Origin: Robbsia betulipollinis | GTDB lineage: Bacteria; Pseudomonadota; Gammaproteobacteria; Burkholderiales; Burkholderiaceae | Assembly: GCF_026624755.1 (NCBI RefSeq) | Contig: NZ_JAPMXC010000001.1 | Span: forward strand, 965,677 to 1,029,676 | Direction of reading: 5' to 3' | Length of the DNA: 64,000 bases | Part shown: positions 20,615 to 32,819 of the stretch, one piece after another | How positions within the stretch are numbered: the first letter of the stretch is position 1 | Layout of the letters: each line of letters begins with the position of its first letter | Notes under the pieces: generated by a model | Told to the model about the DNA's origin: nothing | The model's database searches: none | What the model saw: the letters and a program-made list of their open reading frames with translations, nothing else | Translations under genes and position numbers: made by a program

Positions 20615-22390
20615 TCAGAAGGTCCGCGCTTTCGGCGGCACCGATTCGACAGTCAATGGCGTCATCTTCACCGGCTTGTAATCGAGCCGGCCGTCCGCGC
20701 TGTAGAACAGCGAGTGCTTCATCCAGTTTTCGTCGTCGCGCGTCTCGTAGTCGCGATGCGCATGCGCGCCGCGGCTTTCCTTGCGCGCCTCGGCGGCGAT
20801 CATCGTCGCCTTCGCCACCTCGATCAGGTTGGCCAGTTCCAGCGCCTCGACCCGTGCGGTGTTGAACACCTTCGACTTGTCCTTCAGGTGCACGTGCTTG
20901 CAGCGCTCGATCAGCTCGCCCATCTTGCCCACGCCTTCCGCGAGCAGCTCCGAGGTGCGGAACACGCCGGCATGCGCCTGCATGGTCTTGCGGATGTCGT
21001 TGGCGATGTCCTGCGAATACTCACCGGAATTCGTGCCCTCGAGCTGCGCCAGACGCGCGAGCGTGAAATCGGCGGCGTCGTCGGGCAGCGGCTTGTGGTC
21101 GCCGAGCTCCGCGATGTGTTTGACGATGTGATTGCCCGCCGCGCGGCCGAACACCACCAGATCGAGCAGCGAATTCGTGCCCAGCCGGTTCGCGCCATGC
21201 ACCGATACGCACGAACACTCGCCCACCGCGTAGAAGCCGTGCACCGGCGCGTCCGGCGCGCCGTTCTTGCCCACCACCTGACCGTACATATTGGTCGGGA
21301 TGCCGCCCATCTGATAATGAATGGTCGGCACGACGGGGATCGGCTCGCGGATGCAGTCGACATTCGCGAATTTCATCGAGATCTCGCGGATCGACGGCAG
21401 CCGCTTCATGATCGTGTCCGCACCGATATGCGACAGATCCAGCAGCACGTAGTCTTTGTTCGGGCCACAGCCGCGCCCTTCCTTGATTTCCTGGTCCATC
21501 GAACGGGAGACGAAATCGCGCGGCGCCAGATCCTTCAGCGTCGGCGCATAGCGCTCCATGAAGCGTTCGCCGTCCGAGTTGCGCAGGATGCCGCCCTCGC
21601 CCCGCACGCCTTCGGTGATCAGCACGCCCGCGCCCGCCACGCCGGTCGGGTGGAACTGCCAGAACTCCATGTCCTGCAGCGGCACGCCGGCACGCGCCGC
21701 CATGCCCAGGCCGTCGCCGGTATTGATGAAGGCGTTCGTCGATGCCGCGTAGATGCGTCCCGCGCCGCCGGTGGCGAACAGGGTGCACTTGCCTTCGAGG
21801 ATGTAGACGTCGCCCGTCTCCATCTCCAGCGCGGTCACGCCCAGTACATCGCCTTCGCCGTCGCGGATCAGGTCCAACGCCATCCATTCGGTATAGAAAT
21901 GGGTCTTGGCCTGCACGTTCTGCTGATACAGCGTGTGCAGCAGCGCGTGACCGGTCCGGTCCGCCGCGGCGCATGCGCGTTGCACCGGCTTTTCGCCGTA
22001 GTTCGCCGTGTGGCCGCCGAATGGCCGCTGATAGATCGTGCCGTCCGCGTTACGGTCGAACGGCATGCCCATGTGTTCGAGTTCGTAGACCGCGTTGGGC
22101 GCCTCGCGACACATGAATTCGATCGCGTCCTGATCGCCCAGCCAGTCCGACCCCTTGATGGTGTCGTAGAAATGGTAGTGCCAGTTGTCCTCGCTCATAT
22201 TGCCCAGCGAGGCGCCGATGCCGCCCTGCGCCGCCACCGTGTGCGAACGCGTCGGGAAAACCTTCGAGAGCACGCACACCGACAGCCCGGCACGCGCCAG
22301 CTGCAACGAAGCGCGCAGTCCCGAGCCGCCGCCGCCCACGATCACGACGTCGAATTTACGACGGGGAAGCGAATTCTTGATTGCAGCCAT
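20615..22390 (-). CDS. sdhA: Succinate dehydrogenase flavoprotein subunit
   Basis: The FAD-carrying subunit oxidising succinate to fumarate. It begins MAAIKNSLPRRKFDVVIVGG with the Rossmann GGGGSG motif, then RSHTVAAQGGI with the covalent-FAD histidine, and the catalytic HPTGVAGAGVLITEGVRGEGG region. Length 591 residues. The open frame continues 62 codons upstream into sdhD in another frame; the ATG at 22390, two bases before the sdhD stop region, is the natural start. Confidence 0.97.
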   Translation of the reverse strand: MAAIKNSLPRRKFDVVIVGGGGSGLRASLQLARAGLSVCVLSKVFPTRSHTVAAQGGIGASLGNMSEDNWHYHFYDTIKGSDWLGDQDAIEFMCREAPNAVYELEHMGMPFDRNADGTIYQRPFGGHTANYGEKPVQRACAAADRTGHALLHTLYQQNVQAKTHFYTEWMALDLIRDGEGDVLGVTALEMETGDVYILEGKCTLFATGGAGRIYAASTNAFINTGDGLGMAARAGVPLQDMEFWQFHPTGVAGAGVLITEGVRGEGGILRNSDGERFMERYAPTLKDLAPRDFVSRSMDQEIKEGRGCGPNKDYVLLDLSHIGADTIMKRLPSIREISMKFANVDCIREPIPVVPTIHYQMGGIPTNMYGQVVGKNGAPDAPVHGFYAVGECSCVSVHGANRLGTNSLLDLVVFGRAAGNHIVKHIAELGDHKPLPDDAADFTLARLAQLEGTNSGEYSQDIANDIRKTMQAHAGVFRTSELLAEGVGKMGELIERCKHVHLKDKSKVFNTARVEALELANLIEVAKATMIAAEARKESRGAHAHRDYETRDDENWMKHSLFYSADGRLDYKPVKMTPLTVESVPPKARTF

Positions 22391-22392
22391 GC

Positions 22393-22761
22393 TCAAACTC
22401 TCCAGAGAATCTGTACAGCGTAACCGGCGCTGGCGATCAGCCAGACGATCGTCAGGACCTGGAGGATCAGGCGCACGCCGGCGGCCTTGATGTAATCCAT
22501 CCAGATGTCGCGGATCCCGACCCACGCGTGATAGAACACCGACAGCGCGGTGACGAAGGTCAGCAACTTCATCCACTGATGCGCGAAGATCGACGCCCAG
22601 CCGACGTAGGAAAAGTCATGCGCGGCGAAGAACCAGAACAGCAGCACGACCGTGAACACGGCCATCACGACCGCGGTCACGCGCTGCACGAGCCAGTCGA
22701 ACAAACCGTAGTGGGCGCCGACGACCAGGCGCTTCGCGCCAATATTGTTTTTACCTGCCAT
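22393..22761 (-). CDS. sdhD: Succinate dehydrogenase membrane anchor subunit D
   Basis: A 122-residue inner-membrane protein with three transmembrane segments (about 28-47, 59-79 and 94-116). The haem/quinone region SVFYHAWVGIRDIWMDYIK is typical of the SdhD family. It is one base from sdhC and two from sdhA. Confidence 0.95.
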   Translation of the reverse strand: MAGKNNIGAKRLVVGAHYGLFDWLVQRVTAVVMAVFTVVLLFWFFAAHDFSYVGWASIFAHQWMKLLTFVTALSVFYHAWVGIRDIWMDYIKAAGVRLILQVLTIVWLIASAGYAVQILWRV

Positions 22762-22762
22762 C

Positions 22763-23173
22763 TCAGAACACCCCGAACAGTTTGAGCGCGATGACGATCG
22801 TCACCAGCGTCGACGCCACCAGCACGACCGTAGCGGTATTGCGTCCGCCTTCCTTGTTGACGAAGCGGTGGGTGTCGGCCAGCAGGAAGCGCAATCCGGC
22901 GAAAAAGTGGAAGGTGAAGGCCCAGGCGAGCACCAGGACGATCAGTTTGACGATCACATGGCCGAAGAAGGCCTTGAGCGAGGCGAAGCTGATTTCGGAG
23001 GTCAGGCTTTGCTCGAAGAGATAGAGCGCGAACGGCAACAACAGGAACATAAGTCCGCCGCTCAGGCGGTGCAAGATCGAAACCTTGCCGGCAAGCGGTA
23101 ATCGATACCCGCCGAGCTGCGCGATGCCGATGTTCCTGAACTCCGGCCGCGGTTTTTTTACTGCTTCAGGCAT
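22763..23173 (-). CDS. sdhC: Succinate dehydrogenase cytochrome b556 subunit
   Basis: A 136-residue membrane anchor with three hydrophobic segments. The SILHRLSGG motif (quinone site) and the haem-ligand region FHFFAGLRFLLADTHR identify SdhC. It is the first gene of sdhC-D-A-B-E-gltA. The 180 bases before it contain the promoter but not the palindromes seen before mdh. Confidence 0.96.
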   Translation of the reverse strand: MPEAVKKPRPEFRNIGIAQLGGYRLPLAGKVSILHRLSGGLMFLLLPFALYLFEQSLTSEISFASLKAFFGHVIVKLIVLVLAWAFTFHFFAGLRFLLADTHRFVNKEGGRNTATVVLVASTLVTIVIALKLFGVF

Positions 23174-23353
23174 TGCTAGACCCCAAGTTGTAACGGATGC
23201 GCAATTTTAGCGCTTTTTGCCAAACGCGCTGCGACGTTTCAGCGCATAGTCTTGCAATGTAACCGCAATAATGCGGCATTGCCCGCGTGACCCCCTTACG
23301 TACCGGCCGCCGGCGGCCCGCTTCAGGGCGACTGGACCGCCCGCCGGCCGGGA

Positions 23354-24217
23354 TCAGTTCAAATCGTTCTGATAGTGATAGTGGTCGGTCACGTACCAGC
23401 CGCGCCGGATCTCCACCGGCCGGTCCCCGTACGAAAACGCGCTTCGTTCCACGCTCAGCAGTGGCGAACCCACGGCCACGCCCAGCACGGCGGCGACCGG
23501 CGCCTGCGCGGCGACGGCGCGCACCCGCTCGCTCGCGCGCACCAGCCGTGTCCCGAACTCGGTTTCCAGCAATGCGTAGAACGGCCCCTTGTAGCCGGCA
23601 AGACGCTCCATCGTGAGACCGCGAAACGTCGCACCCGGCAGCCAGATCTCCTCGAACACCGTCGGCCGCTCCTCGAAGCGCAGCACGCGCTTGATCCGCA
23701 GGACGGGGGTGGCTGCGGGCACGTCGAGCTGCCGCGCGATTTCCGCCGGCGCGCGCACACGCCTGCACTCCAGGAATTCGCTGACATGGGGCCGCATCTC
23801 GCCATCGTCGGGCAACAGCCGCAGAAAGCGGAACTGGACGCGATCCTCGTTGTGGGTGGCGACGAACGTGCCCTTGCCCTGGCGACGCAGCACCAGATTT
23901 TCCGCCGCGAGTTCGTCGATGGCCTTGCGCACGGTGCCCTGGCTCACGCGGTAGCGCGTCGCGAGTTCGATTTCGCTCGAGATCATGTCGCCCGGGCGCC
24001 ATTCGCCGGATTCCAGACGCTGCGTGATGAGGGCCTTGATCTGGCGATACAGGGGACTGAAGGTAGGCGAGATGGCGGCGTTTTCCGGTTTTGCTTCGGT
24101 CCGCGGCAAGTCAGGCTGGACATGCTCCGGCGGCGTATCCCGGGTCCCATCCTGTCTCTCTTCCCCGCCAATGGCGGCGAGGCCGATGGCATGCGGGTTG
24201 GGCGGCGTGGCGATCAT
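23354..24217 (-). CDS. GntR-family (HutC-type) transcriptional regulator
   Basis: A 287-residue regulator. After a disordered 50-residue N-terminus comes a winged-helix domain (PLYRQIKALI to GKGTFVA, about 54-118) and then a UTRA ligand-binding domain ending VRRGWYVTDHYHYQ-like. It is transcribed away from mdh and faces the same way as sdhC, so it sits exactly between the two TCA gene groups and probably controls them. The ligand cannot be told; citrate or another TCA acid is plausible by context only. Confidence 0.88.
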   Translation of the reverse strand: MIATPPNPHAIGLAAIGGEERQDGTRDTPPEHVQPDLPRTEAKPENAAISPTFSPLYRQIKALITQRLESGEWRPGDMISSEIELATRYRVSQGTVRKAIDELAAENLVLRRQGKGTFVATHNEDRVQFRFLRLLPDDGEMRPHVSEFLECRRVRAPAEIARQLDVPAATPVLRIKRVLRFEERPTVFEEIWLPGATFRGLTMERLAGYKGPFYALLETEFGTRLVRASERVRAVAAQAPVAAVLGVAVGSPLLSVERSAFSYGDRPVEIRRGWYVTDHYHYQNDLN

Positions 24218-24260
24218 CGTAATATTTCATCACGAACGGCGCGGCCGCGTCCAATGAATT

Positions 24261-24301
24261 GTCATGCATGCATGACGGAATTTTGCAGTCTTATATAAGA
24301 C
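24261..24301. promoter_or_regulatory. Two perfect palindromes between the GntR gene and mdh
   Basis: GTCATGCATGCATGAC (24261-24276) and GTCTTATATAAGAC (24288-24301) are both perfect palindromes, 12 bases apart, in the divergent promoter region. Their form suits a dimeric GntR repressor. Overlap with AT-rich promoter elements fits direct control of both the regulator gene and mdh. Confidence 0.65.
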
Positions 24302-24554
24302 ATAAGATAAGGTTTGACTTTCCACGAATCGGATCCTAAACTCCTTCGCGACTGTGGTGACCAACGGCGCGCGTGGCGATTCCGCCGGCACGCGCCTAGA
24401 ATAGAGAGACAGGGCCGGCCATTGCGCCCGCCCCTGCCGAAGCCGCTGGACCTGCGGGCAGAACGCGCCCCCGTCCCGCCACTTCGCGCCGGGGCAGGAA
24501 ACGCTGGCCGGCCTCGGAAAACGCCCACCCATGCCCGTTTTTGGAGAGATTTTC

Positions 24555-25538
24555 ATGGCTAATGCCCCGAAGCGCGTCGCCGTCACCGGCGCCGCCGGTC
24601 AGATCGGTTATTCCCTGCTGTTTCGCATCGCCAGCGGCGCGATGCTCGGCCCCGACCAGCCGGTCATCCTCCAGCTGCTCGACCTGCCGCAGGCACAGGG
24701 CGCGGTGAAGGGCGTGGTGATGGAGCTGGAAGACTGCGCATTCCCGCTACTGCAGGGCGTGGTCGTCACGGACGACCCGAAGGTTGCGTTCAAGGATGCC
24801 GACATCGCCCTGCTGGTGGGCGCGCGGCCGCGCAGCAAGGGCATGGAGCGCAAGGATCTGCTCAGCGCCAACGCCGAGATCTTCACGGTGCAGGGCCGTG
24901 CGCTGAACGAGGTCGCGAGCCGCGACGTGAAGGTGCTGGTGGTGGGCAACCCGGCGAACACGAACGCGTACATCGCGATGAAATCCGCGCCGGACCTGCC
25001 GAAGAAGAATTTCACCGCGATGCTGCGCCTGGACCATAACCGCGCGCTGTCGCAGTTGTCGGCGAAATCCGGCAAGCCGGTCGCCAGCATCGAGAAGCTG
25101 ATCGTCTGGGGCAACCATTCGCCGACGATGTATCCGGACATCCGTTTCGCGACCGCCGACGGCGCGGGCCTGAAACAGCTGATCGACGACGACGCCTGGA
25201 ACAACGACGTCTTCATTCCGACCGTCGGCAAGCGCGGTGGCGCGATCATCGAGGCGCGCGGTCTGTCGTCGGCGGCCTCGGCGGCGAACGCGGCCATCGA
25301 TCACGTGCGTGACTGGGTACTGGGCAGCCAGGGCAAGTGGGTCACGATGGGCATTCCGTCGTCGGGCGCCTACGGCATTCCCGAAGACATCGTTTTCGGC
25401 ATGCCGGTGACCACCGAGAATGGCGAGTACAAGTTGGTCGAGGGCCTGGAGATCGACGCCTTCTCGAAGGAAAAGATCGCCAAGACACTCGATGAACTGC
25501 GTGAAGAGCAGGACGGCGTCAAGCATCTGCTGGGTTGA
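24555..25538 (+). CDS. mdh: Malate dehydrogenase
   Basis: NAD-dependent oxidation of malate to oxaloacetate. It starts [20 protein letters not shown] with the dinucleotide loop and has the catalytic His188 in [11 protein letters not shown]. At 327 residues it belongs to the longer, LDH-unlike MDH type usual in beta-proteobacteria. The start has a GGAGAG binding site; the frame opens eight codons upstream without one. Confidence 0.97.
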   Translation: MANAPKRVAVTGAAGQIGYSLLFRIASGAMLGPDQPVILQLLDLPQAQGAVKGVVMELEDCAFPLLQGVVVTDDPKVAFKDADIALLVGARPRSKGMERKDLLSANAEIFTVQGRALNEVASRDVKVLVVGNPANTNAYIAMKSAPDLPKKNFTAMLRLDHNRALSQLSAKSGKPVASIEKLIVWGNHSPTMYPDIRFATADGAGLKQLIDDDAWNNDVFIPTVGKRGGAIIEARGLSSAASAANAAIDHVRDWVLGSQGKWVTMGIPSSGAYGIPEDIVFGMPVTTENGEYKLVEGLEIDAFSKEKIAKTLDELREEQDGVKHLLG

Positions 25539-25684
25539 TTGCCGCAGGTGAACGGAGCGCCGCCGCCCGGTTCGCCGGCGCGGCGGCGCAATTCGGCCCG
25601 AACGGGCCTGGTGCTCCGCCATGTGACCCCTCTCCGCCCAAGGCGGCACGCGGTCATCCCGGGCCGAGCTGTCGAGCCGACGCC

Positions 25685-26689
25685 ATGCGCGTGCTGCAAC
25701 CCGCTCAAGTGCTGTACGACGGCGATGCGCCGCCCATCCTGCTGCCGGCCTGCGATCATTACGCGGGCAGCGAAAAGCTGATGCGCCGTTCGCTCGCGCT
25801 GCAACGGCAACTGGGCCCGGTGTTCGACGTCACCCTCGACTGCGAGGACGGCGCCGAGGTGGGCCACGAAGCGGCGCACGCCGAAATGGCCGCGTCGCTG
25901 CTGGACGGCAGCGACAACGCGCACGGCCGCGTCGGCCTGCGAATCCACGATTTTCGCCATTCCGCCTGGCGCGACGACGTGCGCATCGTATTGCAGCACG
26001 CGCGACGCGCGCCGGCTTACATTACGCTGCCGAAGGTGCGCGGCGTGGCCGAGGCCGCGCAGATGTGCGCGTATGTCGAAACGGCGCGGTGCCATGCCGG
26101 CATCGGCCGTGCGATTCCCATCCACGTCTTGATCGAGACGCACGGCGCGCTGGCCGACGCGGCGGCGATCGCCGCGTTGCCGCCGGTCGAGGCGCTGAGC
26201 TTCGGCCTGATGGATTTCGTCTCCGCCCACCACGGCGCGATTCCGGACAGCGCCATGCGCTCCCCCGGACAATTCGAGCACCCGCTGGTGATGCGCGCGA
26301 AGCTGGCCATTGCCGCGGCATGCCATGCGCATGGCAAGGTGCCCTCGCACAATGTCAGCACCGCCTTGCGTGATCCGGACGCCGTCGCCGACGATGCGCG
26401 CCGGGCACGCGATCAATTCGGTTTCACGCGGATGTGGAGTATCCACCCGGAACAGGTCGCGCCGATCGTCGCCGCGTTCGCGCCTCACGACGACGACATC
26501 GCGCTGGCCACCGACATTCTCGATGCCGCGACGCGCGCCGGCTGGGGACCGATCCGGCATCGGGACCGCCTGCACGATCGCGCCAGTTACCGCTATTACT
26601 GGTCGGTCCTGCGGCGCGCGCGGCGGGCGGGCCGGCCGCTACCGCCGCGCGCCGCGGACTTTTTTCCGGCAGCCGACGATGCGCAATGA
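25685..26689 (+). CDS. HpcH/HpaI aldolase / citrate lyase beta-like protein
   Basis: A 334-residue CitE-like protein. It begins MRVLQPAQVLYDGD and shows the family features LDCEDGAE (metal-binding acid), a KVRG lysine strand, IETHGALADA and the C-terminal GFTRMWSIHPEQV. CitE-like enzymes act on CoA thioesters such as malyl-CoA or citramalyl-CoA; the substrate cannot be inferred here. It follows mdh by 146 bases on the same strand, so a malate-linked role is a reasonable guess. Confidence 0.85.
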   Translation: MRVLQPAQVLYDGDAPPILLPACDHYAGSEKLMRRSLALQRQLGPVFDVTLDCEDGAEVGHEAAHAEMAASLLDGSDNAHGRVGLRIHDFRHSAWRDDVRIVLQHARRAPAYITLPKVRGVAEAAQMCAYVETARCHAGIGRAIPIHVLIETHGALADAAAIAALPPVEALSFGLMDFVSAHHGAIPDSAMRSPGQFEHPLVMRAKLAIAAACHAHGKVPSHNVSTALRDPDAVADDARRARDQFGFTRMWSIHPEQVAPIVAAFAPHDDDIALATDILDAATRAGWGPIRHRDRLHDRASYRYYWSVLRRARRAGRPLPPRAADFFPAADDAQ

Positions 26690-26875
26690 CAACGCCTGGC
26701 GTACGCTCCGGGGCCGGCGGCACGCAAATTTCAAGAGAGCGGGCACCGAATGCGCCAGAATAGCGCCTGCGTTCGGAAACACCGGCCTGGCTCCGCATTC
26801 CGCGGCGCCTGTCGGGCTTCGATGCTCCCCCGTGGCACGACTCTCAAACGACACATCTGAAAGGTTATTTTGAAA

Positions 26876-27418
26876 ATGAAGAAAGTGATGGCCGCAGTTC
26901 TCGCCGGCGCCTGCATGTTGGCAGCGAGCGGATTCTCCACGCAGGCATTCGCGCAGATCACCATTACCGGCCCAGCGGCGGCGAAGAAAAAAGCCCCGAA
27001 GAAAGCCCCCCAGAAAACCGTGAAGAAGAGCGAACGCCGCGCCTCGCGCCACGCTGGCCGCAAAACGGCCGTCGCCGCCGCGCCGGTTGCCGCGACGATG
27101 CCCGCCGGCGCCGAGAAATGGCGCTGCGACGACAACGCCAACCTCTTCCTGGCCGGCGACATGAAGCGCGACCAGATCCTCACGCTGTTCTGGGACGGCC
27201 GCAACTACAAGCTGCCGCGCGTGCCGACCACGACCGGCGCGGACCGTTTCTACGATCCCGCATCGGGCATGGATCTGGTGGTGATTCCCGTCAAGGCCAT
27301 GCTGTTCAACGACCGCGGCGACCGTACCCGCCTGGCCGACGAATGCAAGACGACGGCGATGCTGGAACAGAACGCTCCCGCGCCGACGCAGGCGAACGAG
27401 TTGCTGCCCAACAAGTAA
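26876..27418 (+). CDS. Secreted protein with an MliC-like lysozyme-inhibitor domain
   Basis: A 180-residue precursor with a signal peptide ending AFA-Q (about residue 26), then a Lys/Ala-rich linker (30-70) and a C-terminal domain of about 80 residues. The domain starts WRCDDN and contains LFWDGRNYKLPRVPTTTGA and a second cysteine, which resembles MliC/PliC inhibitors of c-type lysozyme. This assignment is by motif recognition and is tentative. The ATG at 26876 is preferred to the TTG six bases before; AAAGGT is the binding site. Confidence 0.7.
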   Translation: MKKVMAAVLAGACMLAASGFSTQAFAQITITGPAAAKKKAPKKAPQKTVKKSERRASRHAGRKTAVAAAPVAATMPAGAEKWRCDDNANLFLAGDMKRDQILTLFWDGRNYKLPRVPTTTGADRFYDPASGMDLVVIPVKAMLFNDRGDRTRLADECKTTAMLEQNAPAPTQANELLPNK

Positions 27419-27531
27419 CGCACAAAAAATAAGGCACCGCACCCGGTCCCCGCATTCCGCGGGAACCGGGCCGCGGACCACTCCTCCCCTCGAGACACGC
27501 GGTAACGACGCGTCAACACCAAGGACAAACC

Positions 27532-30249
<2,718 letters not shown>

Positions 30250-30298
30250 GCCCGCATGCCGCAACCGCCCCGAAGGCGGTAACGGCGGCCGCGACACG

Positions 30299-30324
30299 AA
30301 ACGACCCGGCTCGCCGGGTCGTTT
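30299..30324 (+). terminator. Terminator hairpin after acnA
   Basis: AAACGACCCGGC-TC-GCCGGGTCGTTT is a perfect 12-base stem with a two-base loop, 50 bases after the acnA stop. The T-run is short (TTT) but the stem is strong. Confidence 0.75.
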
Positions 30325-30453
30325 GCATTCCGGGGACGGGGCGCCTGCCCTGGCAAGCATCGCCACGGACGGCGCGATGGCGGGAAAAGAAAACCCCTAT
30401 GCGCGGTTAGGATTAAAATACGAGGTTAGCCTATAGGAACGAACCTCTCAGTC

Positions 30454-31695
30454 ATGCGCCCGCGTACCGCAAAACGAATTCCCGCCGACGCCGAAAAGCT
30501 GGTCGGTCTGTCGCTGGCCCTGTATGCCTCGGGCAGCCGAGTCGAAGACCGCTTCTGGGAAAATCGTCTCGACGCCCTGCTCACCCGGCTGCTGCGTGCC
30601 GGTCAGCAGCCGACGCTCGACGCGGCGCTCGACCAGCTACAGCAAAAGCACGCCGAAGCCTATGGCGCGTTGGCCGATCTCGCCGAGACGCAGAGCGAAT
30701 CGGTGCAGATCGAACACGAAGGCCAGCTCTGGGACGTCGTCCTGGTGGCCGCGCCGATTCTCGCCTGGACGCGTTTTCTGATTCCGTCCGGACCGCTGAA
30801 GCGCGATGCGCTCGACGCCATCGCCAATCAGTTCCAGGCCCATCTGGCCGCCGCCGGCACGCGTGTCGCGCTGGTTCCCTATCTGTACAGCATCGACCAG
30901 TTGCCGCGGGCGCATACGGATGCGTTCCGTCTGACGCAGCAGCTCGCGCAGTCCGCCCTGAGTGGCGCCCCGCCGCGCGTGGGTTCCGGTGGCATGCCGG
31001 AGAGCGCGCCGATTCTGGCCGATCCTCGCTTCCTGCTCGGCGTGATCGCCGCGCCCGCGGGTGCCGCGTTGTTTCACTGGCAGGAAACGGGCAGCGGCAG
31101 CGACGAGGCAGCGCGGGGACAGCGTATCGAACGGGTCCACTGTCTCGAACAATGGCGTGATCAGGCCGGCCCCACCCTGGCCAACGTCCTGCCGGGTTGC
31201 GAATTCGAATGCCTGCTGCCGGACGCCTATCATTCGGCATGCCGCGATGCCGACGAACGCATCCGGCCCCACACGATCCGCACGGCCGTGCGCTATCTCG
31301 AGGAAACGCTGCAGACCAGCGCGAGCGAGTTGCGTGCGGTGGTGGGCGGCTTTGGCGAACAGCACGTGGACGAATACCGTGTCGGCTTCACCCGCCGGGG
31401 CAGCAATGCGGTGTTGTATGGAGTGGTCTGGCCGCTCTACGGCCGGGAAAGCGATGCCGAGGCCGATGCTGCGGCGTTGCAGGAAGGCGACGGGCCGCCC
31501 CCGGATGCTCCGCTCGAAGCCATCGTCGGCCTGCTGCGCGAGACGGGGGTGACCGATATCCGGCGCCACCCCGGACGCTTCGATCCCGACTACTGCGAGG
31601 ATTGCGGCGTGCCGCTGTATGCGGACCCGGTGGGCGAAGTGGTGCATGCGGAGATGCCGGAGGACGCGGAACCCGCGCAGCAGCATTTCCATTGA
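30454..31695 (+). CDS. DUF2863 family protein
   Basis: A 413-residue protein without signal peptide or membrane segment, matching the DUF2863 family found after acnA in Burkholderia. The N-terminal half resembles an all-helical repeat (LADLAETQSESV, AILAWTRFLIPSGPL), and a C-terminal DYCEDCGVPLYADPVGE with two cysteines may bind metal. Function unknown. It has its own promoter region of about 130 bases and a strong terminator. Confidence 0.85.
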   Translation: MRPRTAKRIPADAEKLVGLSLALYASGSRVEDRFWENRLDALLTRLLRAGQQPTLDAALDQLQQKHAEAYGALADLAETQSESVQIEHEGQLWDVVLVAAPILAWTRFLIPSGPLKRDALDAIANQFQAHLAAAGTRVALVPYLYSIDQLPRAHTDAFRLTQQLAQSALSGAPPRVGSGGMPESAPILADPRFLLGVIAAPAGAALFHWQETGSGSDEAARGQRIERVHCLEQWRDQAGPTLANVLPGCEFECLLPDAYHSACRDADERIRPHTIRTAVRYLEETLQTSASELRAVVGGFGEQHVDEYRVGFTRRGSNAVLYGVVWPLYGRESDAEADAAALQEGDGPPPDAPLEAIVGLLRETGVTDIRRHPGRFDPDYCEDCGVPLYADPVGEVVHAEMPEDAEPAQQHFH

Positions 31696-31702
31696 AACCA
31701 TG

Positions 31703-31740
31703 AAAAAAGCGCGTCGACCGGTAGGTCGACGCGCTTTTTT
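31703..31740. terminator. Bidirectional intrinsic terminator
   Basis: A-run, then GCGCGTCGACC-GGTA-GGTCGACGCGC, then six T. The stem is perfect and flanked by A on one side and T on the other, so it can end both the DUF2863 gene (plus) and the convergent small gene at 31770 (minus). Confidence 0.93.
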
Positions 31741-31769
31741 CCTTTGGGCCTACTGCCCGTGAGGCAGGA

Positions 31770-32093
31770 TCACCAGCCCGGCTGCGGGCCGTAGACCGGC
31801 ACCGGCGGCGCGCACGCGTAGCCACGGCCATAGGCATCGTAGCAATACTGCGGCGGTGCGGCGTAGACCGGCTGGGCATAAGCCGGCTGGGCATAGATCA
31901 CCTGCTGACGTGGCGCGCTCGCCACGGCGGAACCGACCAGCAGGCCCGCGACGGCGCCGACGACGGCCGCGCCGGCATAACCCCCGCCGCCACCGCCCCA
32001 CCCCCCGCCGCCGCCATGCCAGCCCTGCGCGCTCGCCTGTCCGGCTGCCGCCATCCCACCCGCCAACATCAGTGCCATCGCAATTTTTTTCAT
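31770..32093 (-). CDS. Small glycine-rich secreted protein
   Basis: A 107-residue protein starting MKKIAMALML with a signal peptide cleaved after ASA (about residue 22). The mature part has a Gly/Trp-rich stretch, a glycine-zipper-like hydrophobic segment (AGAAVVGAVAGLLVGS) and a Pro/Tyr/Ala repeat (QPAYAQPVYAAPP). It resembles small outer-membrane-associated glycine-zipper proteins. AGGAG lies nine bases before the start; the frame upstream has no signal. Confidence 0.7.
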   Translation of the reverse strand: MKKIAMALMLAGGMAAAGQASAQGWHGGGGGWGGGGGGYAGAAVVGAVAGLLVGSAVASAPRQQVIYAQPAYAQPVYAAPPQYCYDAYGRGYACAPPVPVYGPQPGW

Positions 32094-32475
32094 TTCCTGG
32101 ACTCCTGAAACCACCACGCTTGTACGGAAGCGCATGGAAATCATTCTCCAGCAATTCACCGTACGATTGTGTAGGGATTCATTACATCACATTACGTCCC
32201 AGCCTCATGTATGTCCGTTTGTATCGGCGCAGCCACGACAGGTACCCGCGCGTGTTGCCCATGAGCGCGCCGCGCGGCGGACACTCTGGGTGGATCCGGA
32301 AAGTACTGCCGCGGCACCGGGCACAGGAAGACAGAACTGGTTGCGATTGTTACCAACTGTAGCAACCGCGGCATCGCGCGCTGCTATTGTTCGCCCATCG
32401 GTCTTCCAAGACCCGTTGCAGCGGCGCTCGCTGCACCTCGTAGATGCTGACCCTGTAAGACACAAGGAGAATGGT

Positions 32476-32649
32476 ATGCGTAAATTCCTGACATTGACTG
32501 CGATCGTCGTGGCGGCCAGCACCCTGGGCGGTTGCTGGTGGGGCCCGCCCCCGGGCTGGGGCGGCGGTGGCCACGGCGGTCCCGGCGGTTATGGCGGCGG
32601 TGGCCCGCACGGCGCGGTTGCGGTGCCGGGCGCGCCGCACCTCGCCTGA
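32476..32649 (+). CDS. Small glycine-rich lipoprotein
   Basis: A 57-residue lipoprotein precursor starting MRKFLTLTAIVV, with the lipobox TLGGC placing the acylated Cys at residue 20. The mature part is only Trp, Gly, Pro and His-rich sequence. An AGGAGA binding site stands seven bases before the ATG. It is divergent from the other glycine-rich gene at 31770. Confidence 0.72.
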   Translation: MRKFLTLTAIVVAASTLGGCWWGPPPGWGGGGHGGPGGYGGGGPHGAVAVPGAPHLA

Positions 32650-32819
32650 GCGGGACTTCACACCCAATGCTGACGCCGGCAGCCCGCTGGTAGCCCCGAC
32701 GTGAGCCTGCCCGCCGCCAAATGTGCGGGACCACGCCACGCGGCGCGTGACATGGCGTAACGCGACAGCATGATGCGATACACAGAACGGGGCGCCCCAG
32801 CGGGCGTCCCGTTCCGCGT

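Noticed and set aside
19529..22423. Plus-strand ORF of 964 codons opposite sdhB and sdhA
   Set aside because: Antisense to genes with all cofactor ligands present; no domain in the plus-strand translation.
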